A DNA stretch of 45,236 bases from an uncultured Eubacteriales bacterium (GCA_900544705.1 UQWH01000012.1:1-45236); one strand, 5' to 3'. Shown: positions 24,327 through 32,770, counted from the stretch's first letter. Translations and numbers: made by a program. Notes: generated by a model not told the origin, from the sequence alone.

Positions 24327-24358
24327 AGACAGGCGGGCACTAAGGTGCCCGCCTGTCT
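24327..24358. terminator. Second identical copy of the eut / acetyltransferase terminator
   Basis: This 32-base hairpin is identical to 24101-24132. It now lies directly against the stop codon of the minus-strand acetyltransferase gene (stop at 24361). If the repeat and one hairpin are removed, the remaining junction is a normal convergent pair of genes sharing one bidirectional terminator. Confidence 0.9.
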
Positions 24359-24360
24359 GC

Positions 24361-24837
24361 TTATAATATCTTTTCCATGCCGATTTTCTGGACTCTCAGT
24401 CCGATTTTTTCGTAGAACTCCACGGCAGCTTTGTTGTCCGCCCACACGTTGAGCGTGACATTGTAATAGCCCTGACGCTTTGCAAAGTCGAGCACGAAGT
24501 CATAGAGCTTCGTTCCGATGTGCTTCCCCCGCGCGGCCTCGTCCACACAGAGATCGTCAATGTGCAGCGTCCGGACATCGGTCATGCTGCGGTCGCCCAC
24601 AAGCTGCTTTGGAATACAGAACGCATAGCCGGCGACCTGTCCGTCCTGCTCGGCCACGAAAACCGGTCTTTCTCCGCTTTGCAGGATCTCTTCCAGCTGC
24701 TCGTCGGTGTACTTTCTCGCGCCGGCCTTGAAAAGGTCCGGCCGCACATCGCTGTGCACCTTGTGGACCTCATAAAGGAGCCGGCCCAGTGCGGGAATGT
24801 CCCGCAGTTCCGCGCTTCGGATGTTGATTTCTTCCAT
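24361..24837 (-). CDS. GNAT-family N-acetyltransferase
   Basis: This 158-aa single-domain GNAT has a core with the acetyl-CoA pyrophosphate loop ARGKHIGTKLYDF preceded by LHIDDLCVDE, and a C-terminal NVTLNVWADNKAAVEFYEKIG typical of small-molecule or protein acetyltransferases. The substrate is unknown. It is the last of a minus-strand run (glycosyltransferase, DUF1003, YbaK-like, GNAT) and lies 15 bases from the YbaK-like gene, so it is probably co-transcribed. Confidence 0.9.
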   Translation of the reverse strand: MEEINIRSAELRDIPALGRLLYEVHKVHSDVRPDLFKAGARKYTDEQLEEILQSGERPVFVAEQDGQVAGYAFCIPKQLVGDRSMTDVRTLHIDDLCVDEAARGKHIGTKLYDFVLDFAKRQGYYNVTLNVWADNKAAVEFYEKIGLRVQKIGMEKIL

Positions 24838-24852
24838 ATTTTTATCCCGTAG

Positions 24853-25329
24853 TTATTCCGCAATGTCCGCGAGCCGGAAGCGGATGACCTTTTCCAACTC
24901 CGTCAGACTCGTTTCAATCTGAAGCCCGATCCTGCCGCCGCTGAAAAAGATGGTATCAAACTGCGCGGCGCTCTGATCGATCACCGTTGGGAAGAACTTC
25001 TTCATTCCGACCGGCGAGCAGCCGCCGTGGATGTAGCCCGTGAGCGGCAGAAGATCCTTTGATTTGATCATGGCGACGCTTTTCTCTCCCACGGCGGAGG
25101 CAGCCTTTTTTAAGTCCAGTTCTCCCGCGACCGGCACCAGAAACACATAGTGCGCCCCGGAGCGTCCCTCCGTGACCAGCGTCTTGAACATCCGCTGCGG
25201 CTCCTGTCCCAGCGCCTGCGCGACCTCCAGCCCGCTGACCGCGCCGGAGTCGGTATAATCATGCGTCTGAAACGCCAGCTTTTTCTGCGTCAGCAGCCGC
25301 ACGGCATTGGTCTTCTCTTCTTTTTTCAC
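24853..25329 (-). CDS. YbaK/EbsC-type Cys-tRNA(Pro) deacylase
   Basis: This 158-aa YbaK-fold protein hydrolyses mischarged Cys-tRNA(Pro). Family features are KTLVTEGRSGAHYVFLVPVAGELDLKK (conserved Lys and Val-Pro-Val-Ala core; the segment is near residues 50-76), the catalytic-pocket LLPLTGYIHGGCSPVGMKKF and the later DTIFFSGGRIGLQIE. Length is normal. Its start overlaps the DUF1003 gene stop by 4 bases. Confidence 0.92.
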   Translation of the reverse strand: MKKEEKTNAVRLLTQKKLAFQTHDYTDSGAVSGLEVAQALGQEPQRMFKTLVTEGRSGAHYVFLVPVAGELDLKKAASAVGEKSVAMIKSKDLLPLTGYIHGGCSPVGMKKFFPTVIDQSAAQFDTIFFSGGRIGLQIETSLTELEKVIRFRLADIAE

Positions 25330-25826
25330 TTTTCCCTCTTCTCCAGTTCCTTCAGGCGTTTCAGGATGGATTCCTGACGCGCTAGGATCTCGTTCATCTT
25401 ATCGTGCAGATCTTCGATCATGATCTCGGTTTTCAGATTGACCTTGTAGTCGTTCTCCGCGCGGCGGCGGTCCTTTTCCTCCTGCCGGTTCTGGCTCATC
25501 ATGATGAGCGGTGCCTGAATCGCCGCCACGCAGGACAGCACCAGATTCAGCAGAATAAACGGATAGGGATCAAAAGCCCTGCTCGCCAGCAGCCCATTGA
25601 TCACCATCCATGCGATCAGCACGCCCGTGAAGGAGAAAATAAACGCCCAGCTTCCGGCAAATTTTGCGATTTGGTCTGCGGCGCGTTGGCCGACGGTATA
25701 GCGCGTTTCCTTCTCCGTGTTGACGGAAACCTTGCTGTCCGCCAGCAGCTCCACGATCTCCTCATCCGACATATCGCGGCGGACGTCCTTGAGGACCTCC
25801 CGCATCAGTTCCTTGTTTTCTTTCAT
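25326..25826 (-). CDS. DUF1003 domain membrane protein
   Basis: This 166-aa protein has two central transmembrane helices (GSWAFIFSFTGVLIAWMV, about residues 57-75, and LNLVLSCVAAIQAPLIMM, about 92-110). The second is followed by SQNRQEEKDRRRAENDYKVN, the signature of DUF1003. The C-terminal third is a charged coiled coil. The N-terminal part contains an acidic helix. The family function is unknown. It overlaps both neighbours by 4 bases. Confidence 0.88.
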   Translation of the reverse strand: MKENKELMREVLKDVRRDMSDEEIVELLADSKVSVNTEKETRYTVGQRAADQIAKFAGSWAFIFSFTGVLIAWMVINGLLASRAFDPYPFILLNLVLSCVAAIQAPLIMMSQNRQEEKDRRRAENDYKVNLKTEIMIEDLHDKMNEILARQESILKRLKELEKREK

Positions 25827-26746
25827 ACCGTTTCCTCTCCGCAGGCTTCCGCGATGATATAGCGCGGGCGATCCTGAATTTCCTCATAAATATTGCCGAC
25901 ATAGTAGCCGATGATGCCAAGGCTGATCATCACGAGGCTGCCGATGAACAGCAGCAGAATGATGACCGTCGTGAAGCCGCCCAAGGCAATGCCCATAAAC
26001 TTCTGCACCAGCGCGATCACACCCAGCACAAGGGACACCAGCAGTGTGATCACGCCGAAGATCGTCACAAGGTGCAGCGGAAACGCGGTAAAGGACGTGA
26101 TATTCGTCAGCGCATAGCGGATCAGCGCCCGTGTGGACCACTTCGACTGCCCGGCCACACGCTCGCGCACCTCATACTCCACCTGCGCGGTACGGAAGCC
26201 GACCCACGACGAGAGCGCGCGGAAGAAGGCACGCTTTTCCCGCATGGTCAGAAGCACGTCCACGGCCTTGCGGTCGAGGAGTTTGAAATCCGAGGCGCGG
26301 GACATATCGATCCGCGTTGCGCGGCTGATGATCTTATAAAAGAGCTTCGCACAGCCGCGGTGCAGCGCACTTTCCCGACCGCGGTCGGTCTTGACGCCCT
26401 CGATGACCTGCGCGCCGTTCTGCCAGAGGCGGTACATCTCCACCAGCTTTTCCGGCGGGTGCTGCAAATCGCAGTCCATCACGGCGACGCAGTCGCCTCT
26501 CGCCTGCCGGAGTCCGGCAAAGATCGCGGCCTCCTTGCCGAAATTCCGGGAAAACCGCGCGCCGCGCACGTCGCAGCGGCGCTGCGCCTCGGCGCAGATG
26601 CACTCCCATGTTCGGTCCTTCGACCCGTCGTCTATAAATATCAGCTCGTGCGGGATCTCCGCCGCAAACAGCACGCGGCCGATCTCCTCTGCCGCCGCGG
26701 CGACGGTCTCCTGCTCGTTATACGCCGGAATCACTACGGATAGCAT
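25823..26746 (-). CDS. Family 2 glycosyltransferase with C-terminal membrane helices
   Basis: This 307-aa polyprenyl-phosphate-sugar synthase-like enzyme (DPM1/GtrB group) has a GT-A domain with SVVIPAYNEQETV, the DDGSKD motif, and VMDCDLQHPPEKL with the metal-binding Asp residues. Two C-terminal membrane helices lie at about residues 225-250 and 262-288. Such enzymes load a sugar onto undecaprenyl phosphate for surface glycan modification. The start at 26746 places GGAG 9 bases upstream; the ATG at 26755 is an alternative, but GGAG would then touch it. It is first in the minus-strand run that ends with the GNAT gene. Confidence 0.9.
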   Translation of the reverse strand: MLSVVIPAYNEQETVAAAAEEIGRVLFAAEIPHELIFIDDGSKDRTWECICAEAQRRCDVRGARFSRNFGKEAAIFAGLRQARGDCVAVMDCDLQHPPEKLVEMYRLWQNGAQVIEGVKTDRGRESALHRGCAKLFYKIISRATRIDMSRASDFKLLDRKAVDVLLTMREKRAFFRALSSWVGFRTAQVEYEVRERVAGQSKWSTRALIRYALTNITSFTAFPLHLVTIFGVITLLVSLVLGVIALVQKFMGIALGGFTTVIILLLFIGSLVMISLGIIGYYVGNIYEEIQDRPRYIIAEACGEETV

Positions 26747-26808
26747 GACTTTCATCTCCAATCTTTTTCTATATTATTGCCGATTTCGGGACTTGTCAAC
26801 TGTTTCCG

Positions 26809-26837
26809 TTGCCGCGCGCCTAAAATCGTGGTATAAT
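26809..26837 (+). promoter_or_regulatory. Promoter of the asparaginase operon
   Basis: TTGCCG-N17-TATAAT lies 28 bases upstream of the asparaginase start codon, with GGGAGG as ribosome site. Confidence 0.75.
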
Positions 26838-26864
26838 AAATATAATTCACTTGGGAGGTTCCCT

Positions 26865-27878
26865 ATGAAAAAGGTTCTGATGCTCGGCACCGGCGGCACC
26901 ATCGCCTCCGGCATGACGCAAAGCGGTCTGATCCCCGTTCTATCCACGCAGGAGCTTGTGGAAAAGGTGCCTGAGATCTCCGAGCTGTGCGACGTCACCT
27001 GCCGCCAGCTTTTCTCCATCGACTCGACCAATATCACGCCCGCGCACTGGCTGAGCATTGCCGAAGCCATCCGGGAGAGCTATGACGACTTTGACGGCTT
27101 CGTCATTGCCCACGGTACGGACACCATGGCCTACACCGCCGCGGCGCTTTCCTATCTGGTGCAGGGCTCGCCCAAGCCCATCATCCTGACCGGTGCGCAG
27201 AAGCCCATTCTCTTTGAAAACACGGACTCCAAGGCCAACCTGACCGACGCCTTCCGCTGCGCGGTGTCCGACCTTCGCGGCGTGATGATCGTCTTCAACG
27301 GCCGCGTCATTCTCGGCACGCGGGCGCGCAAGACGCGCACGACCAGCTTACAGGCCTTTTCCAGCATCAATTATCCCGTTCTTGCCGTGCTGCAAAACGG
27401 CTTTCTGATGGAATACATCCGCCCGGACTGCTTCGACCGTCCCCGCTTCTACGACCGGCTGAACGAGCACGTCGGTCTGCTGAAAATGACGCCCGGAACG
27501 GACTGCGGCCTGCTTTCCTACCTGATCGACCACAATGACGCCGTCATCATTGAGAGTTACGGCGTTGGCGGCCTGCCCTCTTATCAGGGCTCCGGCTATT
27601 TTGACGTTCTGCGCAGCGCGATCGCGCGCGGGGACAAGACCATCGTTATGACCACGCAGGTGCAGAACGAGGGAAGCAACCTTGCCGTTTACGACGTCGG
27701 CTTCCACCTGAAAAACGATCTGCATCTGCTGGAGGCCTACGACATGACCACGGAGGCGGCACTTGCCAAGCTGATGTGGATCCTCGGGCAGACGCGCAAT
27801 GCCGCCGAGATCCGCCGTTTGTTCTGCACGCCCGTGGCCTATGATATGCTGTACCTGAAAGCGGGGGTGAAGGGATGA
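26865..27878 (+). CDS. ansA: Type I (cytoplasmic) L-asparaginase
   Basis: This 337-aa asparaginase/glutaminase-fold enzyme hydrolyses asparagine to aspartate and ammonia. The nucleophile Thr lies in MLGTGGTIASGMT (about residue 12). The second catalytic triad is in the VIAHGTDTMAYTAAALSYL segment (about 83-101). No signal peptide is present, so a cytoplasmic location is likely. The start follows GGGAGGTTCCCT and a good promoter. An ATGA overlap joins it to the DUF2284 gene. Confidence 0.93.
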   Translation: MKKVLMLGTGGTIASGMTQSGLIPVLSTQELVEKVPEISELCDVTCRQLFSIDSTNITPAHWLSIAEAIRESYDDFDGFVIAHGTDTMAYTAAALSYLVQGSPKPIILTGAQKPILFENTDSKANLTDAFRCAVSDLRGVMIVFNGRVILGTRARKTRTTSLQAFSSINYPVLAVLQNGFLMEYIRPDCFDRPRFYDRLNEHVGLLKMTPGTDCGLLSYLIDHNDAVIIESYGVGGLPSYQGSGYFDVLRSAIARGDKTIVMTTQVQNEGSNLAVYDVGFHLKNDLHLLEAYDMTTEAALAKLMWILGQTRNAAEIRRLFCTPVAYDMLYLKAGVKG

Positions 27879-28408
27879 ACCGGGAAGCCTTCGAAGCGGC
27901 GCTGGCAGAGCTGCCCGTCGCGCAGTACATCTTTTTCCCCACAAAGGAACTGGAATTCTCCGAACGCGTCCGCACCGTCTGCCGGCAGGAATGCCCGCGC
28001 TACGGCACAAGCTGGGCCTGCCCGCCCGCGGTCGGCACGGTAGAGGAATGCCGCGCGCGCTGCCTGTCCTATCCTGAGGGGCTGCTTTTTTCTACGCTCA
28101 CGGAGGTGCAGGACATCAGCGACATGGAGCAGACGCTCGCCACCCGTCCCGCACACGAAGCCGTCACGCATAAAGTCGCCGGACTGCTGCGCGCGCAGGG
28201 TGTCGAAGTCTACGGCCTTTCCAGCGAGTCCTGCGCGATCTGCCCGCAGTGCAGCTATCCGGACGCGCCCTGCCGCCATCCGGACAAAATGTTTCCCTGC
28301 GTGGAGAGCCACGGCATCGTCGTGACCGCCCTGGCGGAAAAATACGGCATCGAATATCAGTACGGAAACAATGTTGTGACGTGGTTTTCCCTTCTTTTGT
28401 TTCGCTGA
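27875..28408 (+). CDS. DUF2284 Cys-rich predicted metal-binding protein
   Basis: This 177-aa protein has the DUF2284 arrangement of cysteines: CRQECPRYGTSWACPPA (about residues 43-59) and CAICPQCSYPDAPC followed by HPDKMFPC. These could hold an iron-sulfur cluster or zinc. It is co-translated with asparaginase by an ATGA overlap, but no functional link is known. It is the last gene of the pair. The next 195 bases hold only the APC permease promoter and leader. Confidence 0.88.
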   Translation: MNREAFEAALAELPVAQYIFFPTKELEFSERVRTVCRQECPRYGTSWACPPAVGTVEECRARCLSYPEGLLFSTLTEVQDISDMEQTLATRPAHEAVTHKVAGLLRAQGVEVYGLSSESCAICPQCSYPDAPCRHPDKMFPCVESHGIVVTALAEKYGIEYQYGNNVVTWFSLLLFR

Positions 28409-28540
28409 GCTGTACGTGTGTTTTTATTGCGTGGACAATCCGGGCCCGTTTTTTGTCGGCACTTTGTACCAAAAGCGCATCTCAACGAACGGATACAATC
28501 GTACAAAACGCCATATTTTTATGCAACCATCAAATATACA

Positions 28541-28569
28541 TTGCCTTTTTCGTTCATTTCCTGTAGAAT
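28541..28569 (+). promoter_or_regulatory. Promoter of the APC permease
   Basis: TTGCCT-N17-TAGAAT. A second possible -10 (TATAAT, 28573-28578) lies just downstream. The upstream stretch 28409-28540 is AT-rich with no gene, and I see no clear terminator after the DUF2284 gene. Confidence 0.65.
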
Positions 28570-28602
28570 ATGTATAATTATACAACAGAAATGAGGGGTA
28601 GT

Positions 28603-29964
28603 ATGAATAACCAACTGAAAGAAAAATACGGTCTGCTGACGGCAATTGCCATGGTGGTAGGCATCGTAGTAGGAAGCGGCGTATTCTTCAAGGCGGAAAA
28701 GGTTCTGACTGCCACCGGAGGCGACCTCCCGCTCGGCATCCTCGCATGGGCATTGGGCGGCATCATCATGATCATTTGCGCCTATACCTTCTCCATCATG
28801 GCCACCCACTACCGCCGCGTCAACGGTCTTGTAGACTATGCGGAAGCCGCCGTCGGCAGCCGCTATGCCTATTACACCGCATGGTTCTCCACCTTTGTTT
28901 ATTATCCCGCCATGACCTCCGTGCTGGCGTGGGTGTCCGCCCGCTACCTGGGCGTGATTCTCGGCTTTGACATCACCGGCGGGCCGGTCATGGTCATCGC
29001 CTGCTTCTTCCTGATCGCCAGCTATGCTGTCAATGCGCTTTCTCCGATCCTTGCGGGCAGATTTCAGGTTTCCACAACTGTTATCAAGCTGATCCCGCTG
29101 CTTTTGATGGCGATTGTCGGCAGCATCGTCGGCCTTGCCAACGGCACCATCGCCGAGAACTTCTCCACCGTTGTGGTGGAGTCCGCAGGCAGCCGCGGCA
29201 TGGCGCTGTTCACCGCCGTCGTGGCCACGGCCTTTGCCTACGAGGGCTGGATCATCGCCACGAGCATCAACGCCGAGCTGAAAAATGCAAAGAAGAATCT
29301 TCCCATCGCTCTCGTCCTCGGCACGCTGATCATTGCAGCAGTATACATTCTCTACTATGTCGGTCTGGCCGGCGGCGCGAGCAACGAGGCCGTCATGAAA
29401 AGCGGCGAGGCCGGGGCGAAACTCGCCTTTGAAAACATCTTCGGCAAGGCCGGCGGCATCGGCCTGTTCGTTCTCGTCGTCATTTCCTGTCTTGGCACGC
29501 TGAATGGCCTCATGCTGGCCACAACGCGCGGAATGTACTCCATCGCCGTCCGCAATCAGGGGCCGAAGCCGGAGGTATTCAGCGAAGTCAGCCGTCATAC
29601 GAATATGCCCAACAACTCTGCCATCGTCGGTCTGATAATGTGCGCATTCTGGCTGGTATTCTTTTACGGGGCAAATCTGGTCGAAAAGCCCTGGTTCGGC
29701 CCGGTCGCTTTCGATTCTTCCGAGCTTCCCATCATCACGATCTATGCATTTTACCTGCCGATCTTCCTGCGTATGATGGTCAAAGAACGGGAACTGCGGC
29801 CCTTCAAACGCTTTGTCATGCCGCTGCTCTCCCTCCTGAGCTGCGTGTTCATGATCGTCGCGGCGATCTTTGCGCACGGCATGGGCGTGGTGTGGTATCT
29901 GGCGGTCTTTGCCGTCTTTATGCTGCTGGCCACTCCCTTCTATCGTAAAAATGCCGCAAAATAA
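28603..29964 (+). CDS. APC-superfamily amino acid permease
   Basis: This 453-aa protein has about 12 transmembrane helices and the APC substrate-binding loop MVVGIVVGSGVFFKAEKVL in helix 1 (about residues 14-32). It also has the conserved FAYEGWIIATSINAELKNAK region between helices 6 and 7. It resembles the LAT/amino-acid exchanger branch; the substrate is not predictable. The start at 28603 was chosen for the GAGGGG site upstream, rather than a TATAAT-overlapping ATG 33 bases earlier. It is monocistronic with a terminator. Confidence 0.9.
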   Translation: MNNQLKEKYGLLTAIAMVVGIVVGSGVFFKAEKVLTATGGDLPLGILAWALGGIIMIICAYTFSIMATHYRRVNGLVDYAEAAVGSRYAYYTAWFSTFVYYPAMTSVLAWVSARYLGVILGFDITGGPVMVIACFFLIASYAVNALSPILAGRFQVSTTVIKLIPLLLMAIVGSIVGLANGTIAENFSTVVVESAGSRGMALFTAVVATAFAYEGWIIATSINAELKNAKKNLPIALVLGTLIIAAVYILYYVGLAGGASNEAVMKSGEAGAKLAFENIFGKAGGIGLFVLVVISCLGTLNGLMLATTRGMYSIAVRNQGPKPEVFSEVSRHTNMPNNSAIVGLIMCAFWLVFFYGANLVEKPWFGPVAFDSSELPIITIYAFYLPIFLRMMVKERELRPFKRFVMPLLSLLSCVFMIVAAIFAHGMGVVWYLAVFAVFMLLATPFYRKNAAK

Positions 29965-29979
29965 CGAGATTATTCTTAC

Positions 29980-30016
29980 AAAACCCGGCTGGAATTCGAT
30001 TTCCGCCGGGTTTTTT
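29980..30016 (+). terminator. Intrinsic terminator of the APC permease
   Basis: AAAACCCGGC (29980-29989) pairs with GCCGGGTTTT (30005-30014) and is followed by further T residues. Confidence 0.85.
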
Positions 30017-30048
30017 GATGTTTTCTCGGCAAAAAGTGTTGCAATATC

Positions 30049-30057
30049 TGGTATAAT
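30049..30057 (+). promoter_or_regulatory. Extended -10 promoter of the secreted SLH protein
   Basis: TGGTATAAT is a perfect extended -10 element 71 bases before the start codon. No good -35 box is present at the right spacing, which fits an extended -10 promoter. Confidence 0.55.
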
Positions 30058-30128
30058 GTGGTAACATTTAATTTACAGGTCTTTCAAATCTGTCACCGGA
30101 AACCAACCAACAAAGGACGGTCCTGCGA

Positions 30129-31529
30129 ATGAAACGGCGTATTGTATGCCTGCTTCTGGCTCTGCTCCTGCTTGCCGCTGTGCTCCCGCTGCCCACCGCC
30201 AGTGCGGAACGCGCACAGGTCACGCTTACCGATCTGCGCGCCAAGTTTCCCTCCGGCGCCTACTGGAATCATCCGGGCGGCTACAACAGCCCCAATAGCT
30301 ATACCTATTCTCCCTGTGGCCACGCGCACGGAAGCTGCGATTACTACGGCGGCTGCGGCTGCAATTCCTTCGACGGTGCGATTCAGTGCCTCGGCTATGC
30401 CTACAAGCTGAGTTATGACTATTACGGTGTTTCCGCCAAATACTGGTCGAAAACCTACAGCCTTGACTCCGTCAAACCCGGCGATGTCCTGCGTTACCGC
30501 AACGACAGCCACTCCGTCTTTGTCACCGATGTAACGGACACGACCATTACATACACCGACTGCAATATGGACAGGCACTGCGGCATCCGCTGGGGTGTCA
30601 CCGTTTCGCGCGCGGCCATTGCAGCCATGCTGACAAGCGTATCCGTCGCGCCCTATGCCGCCGTATGGGGGCTGCCGCCCACGGCGCCGTCTTTTCAGGA
30701 CGTGCGGAGCATCTACCGCCAGCACGACACCGTGAATTTCCGCTGGACGCCTGCGGAGGACAACGAATCCTACCGTCTGACCGTTCTCCTGAACGGCGAG
30801 GAGCTCTTCTCCCGCAATCTGAGCAGCTCTCTGGCCTTCGCCCTGCGGCTTGATCATGCCGGCAATTATACGGCAAAGCTCTACGGCACAAACAGCTACG
30901 GTGAATCCGAGGAAACCGTCTGTGAATTCTCCGTTCTTGCACGCAAGCTGCCCGAATCCGGATGGGTCTCCGCTGCCGACAGCCCTCTGTGGGTACAGCA
31001 CGGACTGGAATTCCTTCATACCGGCGCCGAAGGCGACGACACCGCGCCTGATTCCGCCCTTTCTCTGAATCAGGCAACGCTGGCGACGCTACTCTGGTGC
31101 GCTGCCGGTCAGCCGGAGGTACGTGCAAAGCGCACTGCCGCGCAGACGCAGTGGTACGCCACGGCTGCGCTCTGGGCGGAGGAATCCGGACTTTGGGGCG
31201 AGACCGCCTTTGACCCGGACGTCGTAGTCACGCGCGAGCAGCTTGCGCTGGTACTATTCCGTTACGCGGAAGCCTCCGGTGCCGCTTCTTCAAAGCGTGC
31301 CGATCTCACCTCCTATCCGGACGCAGCGAATGTTGACGAAACCACGCTGGAAGCCATGCAATGGGCGGTCGCCGCCGGTCTGCTGGCCGGTTCCGGCACA
31401 GGCGGCATCGTCTATCTTGCTCCAAAAGATGCCATTACCGGCGAGGACACCGCACTGGTACTCGCCCGCTATCTGCAAAGCACCGAGCTGATTCAAAAAA
31501 ACAATCAGCACCTGACAATGGAACAATGA
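30129..31529 (+). CDS. Secreted CHAP-like hydrolase with Fn3-like and SLH-like regions
   Basis: This 466-aa protein has a clear Sec signal peptide (about residues 1-27, ending LPTASA). Residues about 60-190 contain a Cys-rich segment and then a CHAP/NlpC-like arrangement: putative catalytic Cys in DGAIQCLGYAYKL, VKPGDVLRYRND, His in HSVFVTDV and a Cys/Asp in TYTDCNMD. These are typical of cysteine peptidases or amidases acting on peptidoglycan. Residues about 195-285 resemble a beta-sandwich (FRWTPAEDNESYRLTVLLNG). The C-terminal 180 residues hold SLH-like motifs (TREQLALVLFRYAEAS, ITGEDTALVLARYLQ) that anchor proteins to cell-wall polymers. Catalytic activity is inferred, not shown. It has its own promoter and terminator. 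Confidence 0.75.
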   Translation: MKRRIVCLLLALLLLAAVLPLPTASAERAQVTLTDLRAKFPSGAYWNHPGGYNSPNSYTYSPCGHAHGSCDYYGGCGCNSFDGAIQCLGYAYKLSYDYYGVSAKYWSKTYSLDSVKPGDVLRYRNDSHSVFVTDVTDTTITYTDCNMDRHCGIRWGVTVSRAAIAAMLTSVSVAPYAAVWGLPPTAPSFQDVRSIYRQHDTVNFRWTPAEDNESYRLTVLLNGEELFSRNLSSSLAFALRLDHAGNYTAKLYGTNSYGESEETVCEFSVLARKLPESGWVSAADSPLWVQHGLEFLHTGAEGDDTAPDSALSLNQATLATLLWCAAGQPEVRAKRTAAQTQWYATAALWAEESGLWGETAFDPDVVVTREQLALVLFRYAEASGAASSKRADLTSYPDAANVDETTLEAMQWAVAAGLLAGSGTGGIVYLAPKDAITGEDTALVLARYLQSTELIQKNNQHLTMEQ

Positions 31530-31540
31530 ATTCCGTCAAA

Positions 31541-31574
31541 ACACGCTCCTGTCCAACGACAGGAGCGTGTTTTT
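31541..31574 (+). terminator. Intrinsic terminator of the secreted SLH protein
   Basis: ACACGCTCCTGTC (31541-31553) pairs with GACAGGAGCGTGT (31558-31570) around a CAAC loop and is followed by TTTT. Confidence 0.9.
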
Positions 31575-31626
31575 GCGGCCGTTCCCCTTCCCTTGCAAAT
31601 CGGCCAAAATTTTCCGGTATTTTCTC

Positions 31627-31660
31627 TTGACAGTTTTGCACTTATGTGCTAGTATACTAG
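31627..31660 (+). promoter_or_regulatory. Promoter and palindromic operator of the GntR-ABC operon
   Basis: TTGACA-N17-TAGTAT. The perfect 12-base palindrome CTAGTATACTAG (31649-31660) covers the -10 box, inside a wider GTG...CAC-type symmetry. It is a strong candidate operator for the GntR protein encoded immediately downstream. Confidence 0.8.
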
Positions 31661-31686
31661 TACACTAATTCAAAGGAGGCTTGTCC

Positions 31687-32052
31687 ATGAGCTGGAAGCT
31701 AAGCACAGACCGTCAGATCTGGCTACAGCTTGAGGAGATCCTGACGCAGCGCGTCGTATCCGGGCAATACCCGCCGGGCGTGCGGATTCCGTCCGTGCGC
31801 GACCTCGCGGCGGAAGCCGGGGTCAATCCGAACACCATGCAGCGCACCCTGGCCGCAATGGAGGAGGCGGGGCTTCTGACCTCGCAGCGCAACACCGGCC
31901 GCTTTGTCACGCAGGATACCGCCCTCATCCGTGCCACCCGCGATGCGCTGGCGCAGAAGGAGCTTTCGCTGTTCCGCGAAAAAATGAAGCAGCTCGGCTA
32001 TTCCGGGCAGGAAATCACACAATTATTAATGGAGGTGGAACCCCATGAATGA
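31687..32052 (+). CDS. GntR-family (YtrA type) transcriptional regulator
   Basis: This 121-aa protein has a GntR winged helix (about residues 10-75) with IWLQLEEILTQRVVSGQYPPG, RIPSVRDLAAEAGVNPNTMQ and the wing LLTSQRNTGRFVT, followed by a short C-terminal dimerisation part. Small size and ABC neighbours place it in the YtrA group. The start ATG at 31687 follows AAAGGAGG at a good distance; an in-frame TTG lies two codons earlier. It overlaps the ATPase gene by 8 bases. It probably represses its own operon at the adjacent palindrome. Confidence 0.92.
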   Translation: MSWKLSTDRQIWLQLEEILTQRVVSGQYPPGVRIPSVRDLAAEAGVNPNTMQRTLAAMEEAGLLTSQRNTGRFVTQDTALIRATRDALAQKELSLFREKMKQLGYSGQEITQLLMEVEPHE

Positions 32053-32770
32053 CCTTGTCATTTGCAGCGGCCTGACAAAGCAATACGGTTCACTGACCGC
32101 GCTGAATCACGTCGAACTGCATCTGGACTCCGGGCGGATCATCGGTCTGCTCGGCCCGAACGGTTCCGGCAAGACCACGCTGATCAAAATTCTCGCCGGT
32201 CTGCTCCGTCCCACGGATGGCAGCGCCCGCATCGCAGGTCTGCCCATCGGCACCGACACCAAGGCGATTGTCAGCTATCTGCCGGATAAAATGTTCTATG
32301 CCAACTGGATGAAGGCCATTGACCTCATCGACCTGTTTGCCGATTTTTATGCTGATTTCCGCCGGGAGCGCGCGGAAGCCATGTGCTCTGCACTGGGCAT
32401 TGGGATGAAAACGAGCGTCAAGAGTATGTCCAAGGGTACGCAGGAAAAGCTGCAGCTCATCCTTGCCATGAGCCGGGAAGCAAAGCTGTATCTTCTCGAC
32501 GAGCCGATCGCGGGCGTCGACCCCGCCGCGCGCGACTTCATTCTGCACACCATTCTCACCAATTACTCTCCGGAAAGCACGATTCTCCTGTCCACCCACC
32601 TGATTGCGGACATCGAGCCGGTGCTGGACGAAGCCGTTTTCCTGAAGGAAGGCCGGGTCGTGCGGCATGACTCCGTCGATCACATCCGCGAGGTCGAAGG
32701 GAAATCCGTCGACGAGGTCTTCCGTGAGATCTTCCGCACCATCCCCTATGGAGGTAACTGGCCATGCTGA
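32045..32770 (+). CDS. ABC transporter ATP-binding protein
   Basis: This 241-aa ATPase subunit has Walker A LLGPNGSGKTT, signature MSKGTQEKL (a non-canonical form common in YtrB/CcmA-like proteins), Walker B LYLLDEPIAGVD and an H-loop in LLSTHLIADIE. It pairs with the permease encoded 3' with a 7-base overlap. In YtrA-regulated operons such transporters are often linked to cell-wall stress, but the substrate here is unknown. Confidence 0.93.
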   Translation: MNDLVICSGLTKQYGSLTALNHVELHLDSGRIIGLLGPNGSGKTTLIKILAGLLRPTDGSARIAGLPIGTDTKAIVSYLPDKMFYANWMKAIDLIDLFADFYADFRRERAEAMCSALGIGMKTSVKSMSKGTQEKLQLILAMSREAKLYLLDEPIAGVDPAARDFILHTILTNYSPESTILLSTHLIADIEPVLDEAVFLKEGRVVRHDSVDHIREVEGKSVDEVFREIFRTIPYGGNWPC

